From: Methylobacterium oryzae
GTDB taxonomy: Bacteria > Pseudomonadota > Alphaproteobacteria > Rhizobiales > Beijerinckiaceae
Reading direction: 5' to 3'
DNA: 64,000 nt
Assembly (NCBI RefSeq): GCF_021398735.1
Contig: NZ_CP090349.1
Coordinates: 4,607,001-4,671,000, forward strand
The notes under the pieces are model-generated. The model did not search any database. It saw nothing but the letters and a program-made list of their open reading frames with translations, and was not told the origin of the DNA. This document shows, in pieces, positions 27,701 through 36,429 of this stretch; positions within the stretch are counted from its first letter, which is position 1, and each line of letters starts with the position of its first letter. A program made the position numbers and the translations under genes.

Positions 27701-28414
27701 TCAGAAGCCATCGTCCTCCCGCTGCAGGGCCCGCTTGCGCCAGGCCGTGAGCAGGCTGGCGAGCGCGTCGGGATCCAGCCCGTAGCTGTCCGGCAGACCC
27801 GCGTTGCGCCCGATCAGGTGCCGGTTCATCGCCCCGAGGCGCGTCGCGCCGGCGTTCGCGTCATCGAAGGTCACGAGGCGTTGTCCCGAACCCGGCATGG
27901 AGACCGGCTCGAACACGCTCACGTCACGCCACCGGACGTGCCGCGCGCGGCCCAGCTGCACGACGGTGAAGCCCGTCTCGTCGAGGTGCAGCGCCGAGCC
28001 GCGGATCGCCGTCAGGATGAGGAAGGGGACGCCGCCGAGGAAGAGCGCGACGCCCGGCCAGAGCAGCAGTTGCATCGCCGTGGAGGGCGCCTCGTGCAGC
28101 ACCATCCAGAGCGTGACGCCGCCGAAGCCGGCGGCCATCAGGGCCAAGAACAGGAGTTTCCGCACCGAGGCGCGCAGGATCACGGGGCCGGGGAACTGCG
28201 CCGCCAGCGACCCCGCCGACCGGCTCTCGGATTCGAGCAGGTCCGGCCGCAGCTGCCACACGGCGACGGCCGCGCACACGCCGAAGAACACCGTTGTCGT
28301 GACGCCGCCATCCGCGCCGGTGGCGATCATCCCGAGGCCGGCGGCGACGAAGAGGAGGCTGATGCCGAGCAGCAGGACGTTCCGGCCACGGTCGCCGCGC
28401 GCGAGTTTCAACAC
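27701..28414 (-). CDS. Membrane protein with PH-like cytoplasmic domain (tentative)
   Basis: A 237-residue protein with four hydrophobic helices: two near the N-terminus (LLLGISLLFVAAGLGMIATG; VFFGVCAAVAVWQL) and two in the middle (LLFLALMAAGFGGVTLWMVL; LWPGVALFLGGVPFLILTA). A soluble domain follows, beginning LHLDETGFTVVQLGRARHVRW, which has the look of a PH-like or STM3941-type membrane-associated domain. The GTG start has GGGCGGGG upstream. The gene converges with the membrane protein at 26830-27648. Confidence 0.65.
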   Translation of the reverse strand: MLKLARGDRGRNVLLLGISLLFVAAGLGMIATGADGGVTTTVFFGVCAAVAVWQLRPDLLESESRSAGSLAAQFPGPVILRASVRKLLFLALMAAGFGGVTLWMVLHEAPSTAMQLLLWPGVALFLGGVPFLILTAIRGSALHLDETGFTVVQLGRARHVRWRDVSVFEPVSMPGSGQRLVTFDDANAGATRLGAMNRHLIGRNAGLPDSYGLDPDALASLLTAWRKRALQREDDGF

Positions 28415-28502
28415 GATCGCCCCGCCCTCCCGCGACGCCGATGGCCGGTGTGGCCACCCGCTTCCGAGACGCGACCATACAGGCCGCGCCGCGAGGCGGC
28501 GA

Positions 28503-30290
28503 TCACGCGCGCCGCGCCGTGTGGCCGCTCTCGCCCAGCATCGCCAGCACCTGCGCGGCCCCCTCCTCCGGCGCGATGCGGGACGTGTCGAGGAGCGGCA
28601 CCCGCAACTCCTCCGCGAGCGCCCGATAGCCGGCGATCCGGGCCTCGGTCATGTGCTCCGACGGGTTCGGGACGCCGCGCGCGACCATGCGGGCGATGGT
28701 GGTGGGACGGTCGGCCCAGCACATGACGGTGAACGGGCGCGGCTCCCAGCCCGGACGAAAGGCCGGCGAGAGGAGCTGCGAGGCGGTGAACCAGTGCCGG
28801 TCGAACACGACCGGTCCCGGCGGGGCGTTGGCGATCGCCGCCGCCACGGCCGCGTGCGCCACGTCGTCGGCCAGCACGTGCTGCCCCGTCCGGGCGAGGT
28901 GGACCAGGATGGCGCCGACCGGACCGCTGAACGGGTTGAGCACCGTGGCGCCGAGCGCCTCGGCGACGTGCCGCGCGATACTCGACTTGCCGGAGCCGTC
29001 GAGCCCGTCGACCGCGAGCGCGATCCGCGAGGCCTGGGCGGCCTTCTGCTGGGCCCGCGTCAGGTTCGAGGGGTAGATGCGGCCCTCGCGACGGCCGTGC
29101 TCGAGGTAGTGCAGCTGCCCCTGCCACGCGTGCTCGAACAGCGCCGCGAGGTCGGCGTGCAGCCGGATATAGCCGAGGGCGTCGAAATCCTCCGGCAGGG
29201 GCCCGTCCCGGCTCGCGAGGTCGGCGAGGCGCAGCGCGGTCTCGCGCGGCGGGCCGGACGGGCGCACCGCATCGGTCCGGCCCGCCCGCAGCGCGATCGC
29301 CTCCGCGACGACGGCGAGCAGACCGTCCGCGTAGGTGTCCCAGTCGAGCGCCCGGATCCGCGCCCGTCCCGCCTCGGCCCGGGACGCGGCGCCGGCCGGA
29401 TCGGTCGCGATCCTGTCCACGGCCTCCGCGATGGCCGCGCCCAGCGCCGCGTCCGGACCGTCCGGCACCACCAGGGCCGTGACGCCGTCCTCGGCGAAAG
29501 CCAGCGTGCCGTGCACGGTCGAGACGAGCGGCGTGCCGCAGGCCATCGCTTCCGCAGCCGGGTTGCACCAGCCGGCATGCGCCTCCGCGCTGCAGAACGC
29601 GTCGAGCCCGTGATACCACGCGGGCAGGTCGGACTCGGGCAGCGGCCCGTGCACGACGAGGCGGCCCGACGCCACCAGATCGGCGCGCGCGCCCACCAGC
29701 CCCCAGTCCGGCCGTCCGAACCAGTGCAGGGCCCACGCGTCACCGAGCTTGTCGAGCGCCGCGAGCTGCGCGGCGGGGCGCTTGTTGGCGATGCCGCCGA
29801 GCCGGCGCCGCGCGCCGCGCGCGGGCGGCGAGACGGGCGGCGCGAACAGCCCGCTATCGACCGCACCGACGAGGCGCCGCCACGGCAGGCCGAGGGCCTG
29901 GAGGGCGGCGTCGTCCCAGTGGTCGTTGTTCGCCACGACGAGGTCGGGCGCGAGGGTCCGCGTGACGCGCGCGTAGGCGTCGCGCCGCACCGGCGCGTTG
30001 AGGAGGTGCTGGATCCGGGCGCCGAAGTTCGGGGCCCGGAGGTCCACGAATCCCTCGATCGTGGCATCCGGGAAGCCGCCGCCGGGCACCATGACGGCGT
30101 CCCAGCTCGCGCGCGCGGCGTCCTCGCGGTGCAGGACTGGCAGCCGCGTCTCGAACCCGTCCTCGCCGGTGCCCAGAGTCAGGTACGCGAACGCGTGACC
30201 GCGACGCGCGAGCACCCGCCCGACCCGCTCGAACCGGAGCAGGCCGCCCGTCAGCGCCAGGTGGTCACAGGCGACGAGCAGCCGCATCAC
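28503..30290 (-). CDS. Glycosyltransferase-P-loop kinase fusion
   Basis: A 595-residue fusion. Residues about 1-330 form a GT-B glycosyltransferase: MRLLVACDHLALTGGLLRF at the N-terminus and, in the donor domain, [23 protein letters not shown] with the EX7E-type signature. Around residues 385-412 is a short 'LHYLEHGRREGRIYPS' motif, a repeat often found between glycan-modifying domains. From about residue 420 comes a nucleoside/thymidylate-kinase-like P-loop domain with GLDGSGKSS (about 428-436) and FDRHWFTASQL. It is coupled by ATGA overlap to the methyltransferase-like gene. It probably acts in cell-surface glycan synthesis; the kinase substrate is unknown. Confidence 0.8.
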   Translation of the reverse strand: MMRLLVACDHLALTGGLLRFERVGRVLARRGHAFAYLTLGTGEDGFETRLPVLHREDAARASWDAVMVPGGGFPDATIEGFVDLRAPNFGARIQHLLNAPVRRDAYARVTRTLAPDLVVANNDHWDDAALQALGLPWRRLVGAVDSGLFAPPVSPPARGARRRLGGIANKRPAAQLAALDKLGDAWALHWFGRPDWGLVGARADLVASGRLVVHGPLPESDLPAWYHGLDAFCSAEAHAGWCNPAAEAMACGTPLVSTVHGTLAFAEDGVTALVVPDGPDAALGAAIAEAVDRIATDPAGAASRAEAGRARIRALDWDTYADGLLAVVAEAIALRAGRTDAVRPSGPPRETALRLADLASRDGPLPEDFDALGYIRLHADLAALFEHAWQGQLHYLEHGRREGRIYPSNLTRAQQKAAQASRIALAVDGLDGSGKSSIARHVAEALGATVLNPFSGPVGAILVHLARTGQHVLADDVAHAAVAAAIANAPPGPVVFDRHWFTASQLLSPAFRPGWEPRPFTVMCWADRPTTIARMVARGVPNPSEHMTEARIAGYRALAEELRVPLLDTSRIAPEEGAAQVLAMLGESGHTARRA

Positions 30291-31984
30291 GGGGTTCCTC
30301 TGATGAGACGCAGGAGGCGAAGGGACAGGCCGCTGCCGTCACCGGCTGAAGCGCGGCGGGCGTCGAGGGTGTCCTGGAGGTGGTCGCGCGCGCGGTGCAT
30401 CTCGGCCGCGTAGGCGATCACGCGGTCGGTGCGGCGGACGCTTTCGCGCGCGGCGGCCTCGTGCGCGGCGGCGTCGGCGGCGCGCGCGGCGCGCAGGGCC
30501 GCGTTCTCCTCGAGCAGCCGCGCGATCTCCGCGGAGGCCTCCGCGAGCGCAGCGCGCGGATCCGCGTCGATCCGGGTCTCTTCGCCGACCGGCAGGCGCG
30601 TCGCCGCCGCCCAGTCCAGGCCGCGCTCCGTCACCCGGTCGCTGACGATCGTCTGGAAACGGCTTTCCCGGGCCAGCCGGTCGGCGAGCTGCGCATCGTC
30701 CAGAGCCAGCCCGAGTCGCGGCAGCAGGGCGCGCAGGGCATCCAGAAGGGTCAGCGTGGACAGCCCGCCGGGACGCCAGTCTCGCGCATCGGTCAGCGCG
30801 TTGACCAAGCCCCGCACGGCGAGGTGGCCAGCGTCCAGAGGGACCCCGAGCTCCCATTCCAGGTCTATGAACGTGCCGTCGGCGCCCGAGACGAGATTCT
30901 TCGGGATGGCGTCGAGGGCCGGTCCCGGGAGGATCGTCTGGGTCTCGAGCAACGCTCCCGCCGCGAAGCGGCGCGAGACGGCTTGAAGCCACGTTCCGGC
31001 CCAGGCGGCGACGGCGTCCGGGCACCAGCCTTCCCGCGCCAGCCGCGCCTCGAGAACTTCAGACCAGAGGGAGCCCGGCACGTAGGTCTCCGACGGCAAC
31101 AGGTTCGTGACGCCTCGAACCGCGGCGGGAAGGTCGGGATACGCGCGCGCGCGGCGCACCGCGATCTGCGACCCGGCCTCCGCGAAGGTCACCAGCCGCT
31201 CGAATTCCGGCCGGCGGCGCAAACCCGCGTGGATCGCCAGCCGGTCGTCCGGCGGCAGCGGCTCCGCCGATGCCGCGATCACGAAGGCGGGCGCCAGATC
31301 GCCGATGAGCCCCTGCTCCGCCACCGTCGCCCAGGCGCGCCGCGGCGAGAACAGCGCGCCCGCGCGGGCTGCCGGATCCGGCCCGGCCGCGCCGATCGCG
31401 AGCAGTCCGGGATCGAACCCGCCCGGCCGCGCGAGGCCCCGCTCGGCGATGAAGCTCACGGGCTCCTCCCGCCCCGGGAACGGGAACCACCATTCCTGAT
31501 AGGCCAGGCCGCGGGCCTGCAGGGACCGTTTCAGGCCTGCCCGCGTGGGCAGCCGGAGGCCGTCCGACCTGAGGCGTCCCTCGAGGCTCGGGAAGCCGCG
31601 CTGCCCCACCGTCTCGGAGCCCGCAGCGAGTCCGTGGAGCGAGAGGGCGTTGTCGATGACGAGGATCAGCCGCCCGCCGGGCCGCAGCCGTTCCTGGGCC
31701 CAGGCGATCGTCGCGTCGAGCGCGTCCCGGCCCCCGTCGTCGCGACACGACAGCAGCCCCGTCAGCACGACGCCATCGAAGAGGGTGGAAGCCGGCAGGT
31801 CGGCGCCATCCGCCGTGGTGACGAGGGTGGCGTCGGAAGCCCAGCGCGCGCGGCTCCCCGCGTCGGGCTTCGGGCCCAGCAGCAGGAGCGTGCCGGTCAA
31901 CCACGGCAGGAAGGGGCGCAACGCCTCGGCGCAGGGCTCGCGCGGCGGGTGCGGCGCGCCTATTGCCACTTCATCCCGTGCCAT
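30287..31984 (-). CDS. Methyltransferase-like protein with C-terminal coiled coil
   Basis: A 565-residue protein. The N-terminal 150 residues resemble a class I SAM-dependent methyltransferase in the later strands (TLFDGVVLTGLLSCRDDGG, then RLRPGGRLILVIDNALS). The motif I glycine loop is replaced by LLLLGPKPDAG, so binding of SAM is uncertain. A middle region lacks recognisable motifs. Residues about 470-540 form a strong Ala/Glu/Arg coiled coil. The gene is the first of a two-gene operon with the glycosyltransferase-kinase and diverges from the CgeB-type gene. Confidence 0.65.
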   Translation of the reverse strand: MARDEVAIGAPHPPREPCAEALRPFLPWLTGTLLLLGPKPDAGSRARWASDATLVTTADGADLPASTLFDGVVLTGLLSCRDDGGRDALDATIAWAQERLRPGGRLILVIDNALSLHGLAAGSETVGQRGFPSLEGRLRSDGLRLPTRAGLKRSLQARGLAYQEWWFPFPGREEPVSFIAERGLARPGGFDPGLLAIGAAGPDPAARAGALFSPRRAWATVAEQGLIGDLAPAFVIAASAEPLPPDDRLAIHAGLRRRPEFERLVTFAEAGSQIAVRRARAYPDLPAAVRGVTNLLPSETYVPGSLWSEVLEARLAREGWCPDAVAAWAGTWLQAVSRRFAAGALLETQTILPGPALDAIPKNLVSGADGTFIDLEWELGVPLDAGHLAVRGLVNALTDARDWRPGGLSTLTLLDALRALLPRLGLALDDAQLADRLARESRFQTIVSDRVTERGLDWAAATRLPVGEETRIDADPRAALAEASAEIARLLEENAALRAARAADAAAHEAAARESVRRTDRVIAYAAEMHRARDHLQDTLDARRASAGDGSGLSLRLLRLIRGTP

Positions 31985-32142
31985 ACTTCCTGATTGCCAA
32001 CATTAAATTGCCCGGAATTACCCAATCGCCAAGTGGTTGGGGGAAATTAATCGACGAAATGGACATGCGACAGTTGCGTGTCTACTTACAATTGGCATTA
32101 ACCTGCAATTAAAACTGGCCCGTCTCGCCGAGGTCACGAGGG
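31985..32142. promoter_or_regulatory. Divergent promoter region of the glycan locus
   Basis: A 158-bp non-coding, A/T-richer region between the methyltransferase-like gene (minus) and the CgeB-type gene (plus). It includes GCCAACATTAAATTGCCCGG and a GGCATTAACCTGCAATTAAA stretch near 32094-32113. It presumably drives both halves of the locus; no operator was identified. Confidence 0.45.
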
Positions 32143-33138
32143 ATGAATTTCGTCAGCGCGATCTCGTTGGCCGGGCCGCACGTCCTGGTCACGAGCACCT
32201 TCCCCGATGCGCTCAACAGGAATCCCGGGATCCGGAGCGATCTGGCAGAGGGCTTCGCCGAACTGCTCGGCGCCGAGCGCGTCAGACACACCCCTCTGGA
32301 ACTGGCGGTCGCGGCGGTTCGGGCGACCCGGCCGGATGTCGTGATCGCGGTCGGAAGTCTCGTGCCTGACCTGGCGGATCTGCGCGCGCTTCGGCGGGCC
32401 GCGGACGCCGTGGGTGCCGTCCTGATCTTCTGGCTGACGGACGACCCGTACGAGTTCGACTACGCCTTCAAGGCGGAACTCTACGCCGACATCGTTGTGA
32501 GCAACGATTCCTGGGCGGCGCAGCACTACCGGCACCCCGACGTCCACCACCTGCCGCTGGCCGCGGCGCCCGACCGGCATTTCCGGCCGATCGCCCCGGT
32601 GGCGGAGCGGGAGACAGTCCTGTTCTTCTGCGGCGTCGCCTACCCGAACCGCGTCGCCCTGATGCGCCGGATCGACGATCTCCTGTGCCGGCACGTCGTG
32701 GAGATCCTGGGCGCCGAGTGGCCGGACACGCTCCAATGCGCGGTGAACCGCCGCCTCACGCCGGCGCAGATGGCCGACTACGCCGCGGCGGCGCGGCTGA
32801 CGCTCAACATCGGCCGCGACCTCGACGTGGCCAATCGCCGGCTGTCGCTCCCGCAGGCGACGCCGGGACCGCGCACCTTCGAGGTCGCCCTGTCGGGCTC
32901 GGCGCAGCTGTTCTTCGTCACCGGCCTGGAAATCTGCGCGCATTTCGAGCCGGACACGGAGATCCTGCTGGTGGACGGCGCGGCCGATATCGCGCGCGCC
33001 ATCGAGCGGTCGCTCGACGAGCCCGGCGCGATCGAGGCGATCGCGCGCCGGGCGCAGGCGCGGGCGCTCCGCGAGCACACCTACCGGCATCGCGCGGCGC
33101 GCCTGCTCGACCTGAGCCGCCTGACGGTCCCGGCCTGA
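32143..33138 (+). CDS. CgeB-type glycosyltransferase
   Basis: A 331-residue glycosyltransferase-like protein of the CgeB family. Landmarks are TDDPYEFDYAFKAELYADIVVSND at about 101-124 (in part), FCGVAYPNRVALMRRID, the helix LTPAQMADYAAAARLTLNIGRD, and the C-terminal GPRTFEVALSGSAQLFF that binds donor nucleotide in GT-B enzymes. The same landmarks recur in the first 320 residues of the next gene (TEDPYERE, IGTAWPNRVATL, PRLFETALAGG), so the two arose by duplication. CgeB proteins decorate spore or cell-surface glycans. Confidence 0.8.
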   Translation: MNFVSAISLAGPHVLVTSTFPDALNRNPGIRSDLAEGFAELLGAERVRHTPLELAVAAVRATRPDVVIAVGSLVPDLADLRALRRAADAVGAVLIFWLTDDPYEFDYAFKAELYADIVVSNDSWAAQHYRHPDVHHLPLAAAPDRHFRPIAPVAERETVLFFCGVAYPNRVALMRRIDDLLCRHVVEILGAEWPDTLQCAVNRRLTPAQMADYAAAARLTLNIGRDLDVANRRLSLPQATPGPRTFEVALSGSAQLFFVTGLEICAHFEPDTEILLVDGAADIARAIERSLDEPGAIEAIARRAQARALREHTYRHRAARLLDLSRLTVPA

Positions 33139-33170
33139 TCACGCCGCCGCTGAGACGGACGAGACCGCGC

Positions 33171-36100
33171 ATGTCCGACCTGTCGATCCTGCTGCTCGAC
33201 ACCGAGCCGCAGACCCACAACCGCTACCTCGTGCTCGCCATCGCGGACGCGCTGCGCCGGCATCCCGCGGTCGGCCGGGTCCATGTCGGCGGGCACGGCG
33301 ATGCCCTGGCCGCCTTCGTCGAGCAGGGTCTCGACACGCTGATCGCTTTCGGCGGCGCGCGGGCGCACGCGCCCCTGGTCGGTCGGCTCGCGGGGCTCGC
33401 TCGGACCAGCGTGCTCTGGACCACGGAGGATCCGTACGAGCGCGAAGCGAACGTGCGCGGGTCGGGGGTCTTCGATCTGGTCTTCACGAACGACCTTGCC
33501 ACGGTCCCGGCCTACGGAGGCCGGGCACACCACCTCGCCCTCGGCGCCTCCTCGCTCTTCCACGATCTCCCGGTGCTCGAGGACGACGCGCGCTACCGCT
33601 ACGACCTCCTCTTCATCGGAACGGCGTGGCCGAACAGGGTCGCGACCCTGAACGCGCTCTCGGCCAAGCTGCCGCGGGACGTGAAGTTCAAGCTGGCGCT
33701 GCCGTGGAACGCGCATATCGGTCCGCCGGAGCTGGAGGACGAGGCGCTCGTCACGGACTGGCGCTGCGGCAACCGCGACTTCGCCCTCCTGGCGAACCGC
33801 AGTCGCGTCGTGCTCACCCTGCCCCGGATCTTCTCGGCGGCGCGCGCCGATCAGGCGACCGGTTCGACGCCGCCGCCGCGGCTGTTCGAGACGGCGCTGG
33901 CCGGCGGCTACCAGGTCGTGGTCTCGCCCGAGCCGGAGACGGCCGCCTACTACACGCCGGGCGCCGAGATCGCGCTCTGCGACGACGAGGCCGGTGCGGT
34001 CGAGGCGATCCTGACGGCCCTGACCGAACCGGAGGCCCGCATCGCGCGCGCGCGCGCCGCGCAGGCGCGGACCCGCGCCGAGCACCTCTACGACCATCGC
34101 GTGGCGACGATCCTGGACGCGGTGATCGACCGGCGCCGGACGCAGACGCGCCGGCCCCCCCTCGAACCGTCAGCGCCCCGCACGGTCCTGATGCTCACCC
34201 ACAACCGGATGGGGCATCGTCCCGGCGGCGGGGTCGAGGTCTATCAGGAACTGCTGACCGAGCTCGGCGAGCCGTACCGCGTCCTGTTCCTCTTCTCCGT
34301 CTTCGGCGACGGGCGCTGGTCGCTCCGGCTCGAGGGCCCGGGGATCGCGGAGAGCTTCGCCTGCGGTCCCGTCACGCCGCCGCTCTCGACGGACCCGTTC
34401 GTGGAGGGGATCTTCCAGAGACTGCTGTTCGAGCATCAGGTCGACCTCGTCCACATCCATCACCTGATGCACGTCCCGCTGTCGCTGCCGCTGATCGCGC
34501 GGGCCTGCGGCATACCCACCGTCTACCACCTGCACGACCATTTCCTGATCTGCGAGCGCTGGCTGCTGCTCGATCACACCGGCCGGTTCTGCGACGTCGT
34601 CAATCGCGGGGCGGACCAGTGCGACGCGTGCCTGGTCTCGGGAAACCAGTATCCGCCCGGCTCCAAGGCGCGCCGCGACGGCATGATGACCCTGGTGACC
34701 GACGCGATCGACGCCTTCGTCACGAGCACGCCCGCCACGGCGGAGTACCTCCGGCGCTACTTCCCCGGCATCCCCGCCGACCGGATCGTCGAGATCCCGA
34801 TGGTGGCGCCGAACACCGCGCCGGCCGGGGCGCGGCCGGTGTCCAGGCGCAGGCGCGACGGCGATCGGCTGACCGTGGCGATCCTGGGCAATCTCGCGGC
34901 CCACAAGGGCGGCCAGCAGGCGATCAACCTGATCCGGAGCTGCGAGGCCTATCCCATCCATTTCAAGGTGATCGGCCGCATCGACGACCCGTACCGCGAG
35001 GCGGTCGCGGGCCTCGGACCGGATCAGGTCACCGTGACCGGCGCATACGAGCAGCACGCGATCGGCGGCCTGCTGGCCGGCTGCGATGTCTCGCTGCACC
35101 TCTCGACCTGGCCCGAGACGTTCGTCATCGCGCTGACGGAGGCGTGGCAGGCGGGCCTGGTCCCGATCGTCGCCGATATCGGGGCCCTGGCCGAGCGCGT
35201 CGAGGACGGGATCGACGGGTTCAAGGTCCCGCCGGACGATGCCGGCGCCGTCCGCGCGCGCCTCATCGCGCTACACTACGATCGCGCCCGCCTCTCCCGG
35301 ATGCAGGCCTCCATCGGCCGGAAATCCTTCCCCGACACCGACGGCCACCTCGGGTCGGTCCGCGCCCTCTACGAGCGCCTGATCGAGGCGCGGCCGCTGC
35401 GCCACGGACGGGTTCCCAGCCACCTGCGGCACGGTTTCGACCTGCGGCTCGAGACCCTGGGATACCGGACGAACGCCGCCTCCTGGACCAGCGCGGCGAT
35501 CGCGTGGGATGAGGCGGCCCGAGCGCCGGAGGCGTCGCCCACCGTGATGGCGGCGGCGCGCGCGCGCCCGGTTCCGGAGATGCCCGACGCGTTCCGGCGT
35601 CTAACGCTGAGGCCGGTCCGGCGCAGCGAGTGCGGCTGGAGCCTCGACGTGCTGCGCACGGACGAGCGCCTTAACCGGAGCCTGGATCTCTCGTTGGTCG
35701 TCGCGCGGGCTTCCGTGTTCCTGCGCGGCTGGCTGCACGTCTCGGGGCCGGCGCCGAAGGCGATCTACCTGCGGCTGACGGGTCGCACCGGGACATCGTG
35801 GGTCGCCCTGCAGAGCGATCTCCGTCCGGACGTGGCCAAGTGGTACGGTGAACCCGCCGCCGCGACGTCCGGCTTCACCGGCCAGATCGACGTCGCGGGG
35901 ATGTCCTTCGGACGCTACGCGCTCGCGATCGTCCAGATCGCCGACGGTAGCCTGCGCATCCTCGAAGACGTCGCTTCGATCTTCATCGCCCCCGACACCG
36001 AGCCGCCGGCGCGCTTCGTTCCGGAGCCGCGCCATCTCGTCAGCGGGCCGCCGCACGTCCCGGATCTGCACCACAGCCTGCCGGATGCCGGCGACGCGCT

Positions 36101-36374
36101 CCGCGTGTCGCCGGGGCAGCTCTGGGCCGCGGAAGTCGCGTTCCCCGGGACCGCGCCCCGGCTCGGCAAGGACACGCTGGCGGTGTTTCGCGGCACCAAC
36201 GGTCAGACGTGGCGGGCGCCCGTCCTCAAGATCGACGAGCGGACGGTGCGCATCACCGCCTCCGTCCCGAACATCGATCCGGGCGCCTACACGGTGTCCC
36301 TGGCCGAGCCGCACAACAGGACGTTGCGGACCCTCGCGACGCTGTTCCGCACCCAGGTGGCGCGTTCGGAGTGA
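33171..36374 (+). CDS. Multidomain glycosyltransferase (CgeB-type + GT4 + C-terminal beta domains)
   Basis: A 1067-residue protein with three parts. Residues about 1-320 form a second CgeB-type domain (LWTTEDPYEREANVRGSG; FIGTAWPNRVATL). Residues about 340-740 form a GT4-type glycosyltransferase starting VLMLTHNRMGHRPGGGVEVY, with HLHDHFLICERW, ILGNLAAHKGG and the donor motif WPETFVIALTEAWQAGLVP. The last 300 residues are beta-rich without a known family (FLRGWLHVSGPAPKAIYLRL; AVFRGTNGQTWRAP) and may bind the growing glycan. The gene lies 32 bases after the CgeB gene and is probably co-transcribed. Carrying two transferase modules suggests sequential sugar additions. Confidence 0.8.
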   Translation: MSDLSILLLDTEPQTHNRYLVLAIADALRRHPAVGRVHVGGHGDALAAFVEQGLDTLIAFGGARAHAPLVGRLAGLARTSVLWTTEDPYEREANVRGSGVFDLVFTNDLATVPAYGGRAHHLALGASSLFHDLPVLEDDARYRYDLLFIGTAWPNRVATLNALSAKLPRDVKFKLALPWNAHIGPPELEDEALVTDWRCGNRDFALLANRSRVVLTLPRIFSAARADQATGSTPPPRLFETALAGGYQVVVSPEPETAAYYTPGAEIALCDDEAGAVEAILTALTEPEARIARARAAQARTRAEHLYDHRVATILDAVIDRRRTQTRRPPLEPSAPRTVLMLTHNRMGHRPGGGVEVYQELLTELGEPYRVLFLFSVFGDGRWSLRLEGPGIAESFACGPVTPPLSTDPFVEGIFQRLLFEHQVDLVHIHHLMHVPLSLPLIARACGIPTVYHLHDHFLICERWLLLDHTGRFCDVVNRGADQCDACLVSGNQYPPGSKARRDGMMTLVTDAIDAFVTSTPATAEYLRRYFPGIPADRIVEIPMVAPNTAPAGARPVSRRRRDGDRLTVAILGNLAAHKGGQQAINLIRSCEAYPIHFKVIGRIDDPYREAVAGLGPDQVTVTGAYEQHAIGGLLAGCDVSLHLSTWPETFVIALTEAWQAGLVPIVADIGALAERVEDGIDGFKVPPDDAGAVRARLIALHYDRARLSRMQASIGRKSFPDTDGHLGSVRALYERLIEARPLRHGRVPSHLRHGFDLRLETLGYRTNAASWTSAAIAWDEAARAPEASPTVMAAARARPVPEMPDAFRRLTLRPVRRSECGWSLDVLRTDERLNRSLDLSLVVARASVFLRGWLHVSGPAPKAIYLRLTGRTGTSWVALQSDLRPDVAKWYGEPAAATSGFTGQIDVAGMSFGRYALAIVQIADGSLRILEDVASIFIAPDTEPPARFVPEPRHLVSGPPHVPDLHHSLPDAGDALRVSPGQLWAAEVAFPGTAPRLGKDTLAVFRGTNGQTWRAPVLKIDERTVRITASVPNIDPGAYTVSLAEPHNRTLRTLATLFRTQVARSE

Positions 36375-36429
36375 CGGGAATCACCGGCAAGCCCGGTCTC
36401 GATCCCCCGAGCCGACCCCGGACGTGGGC

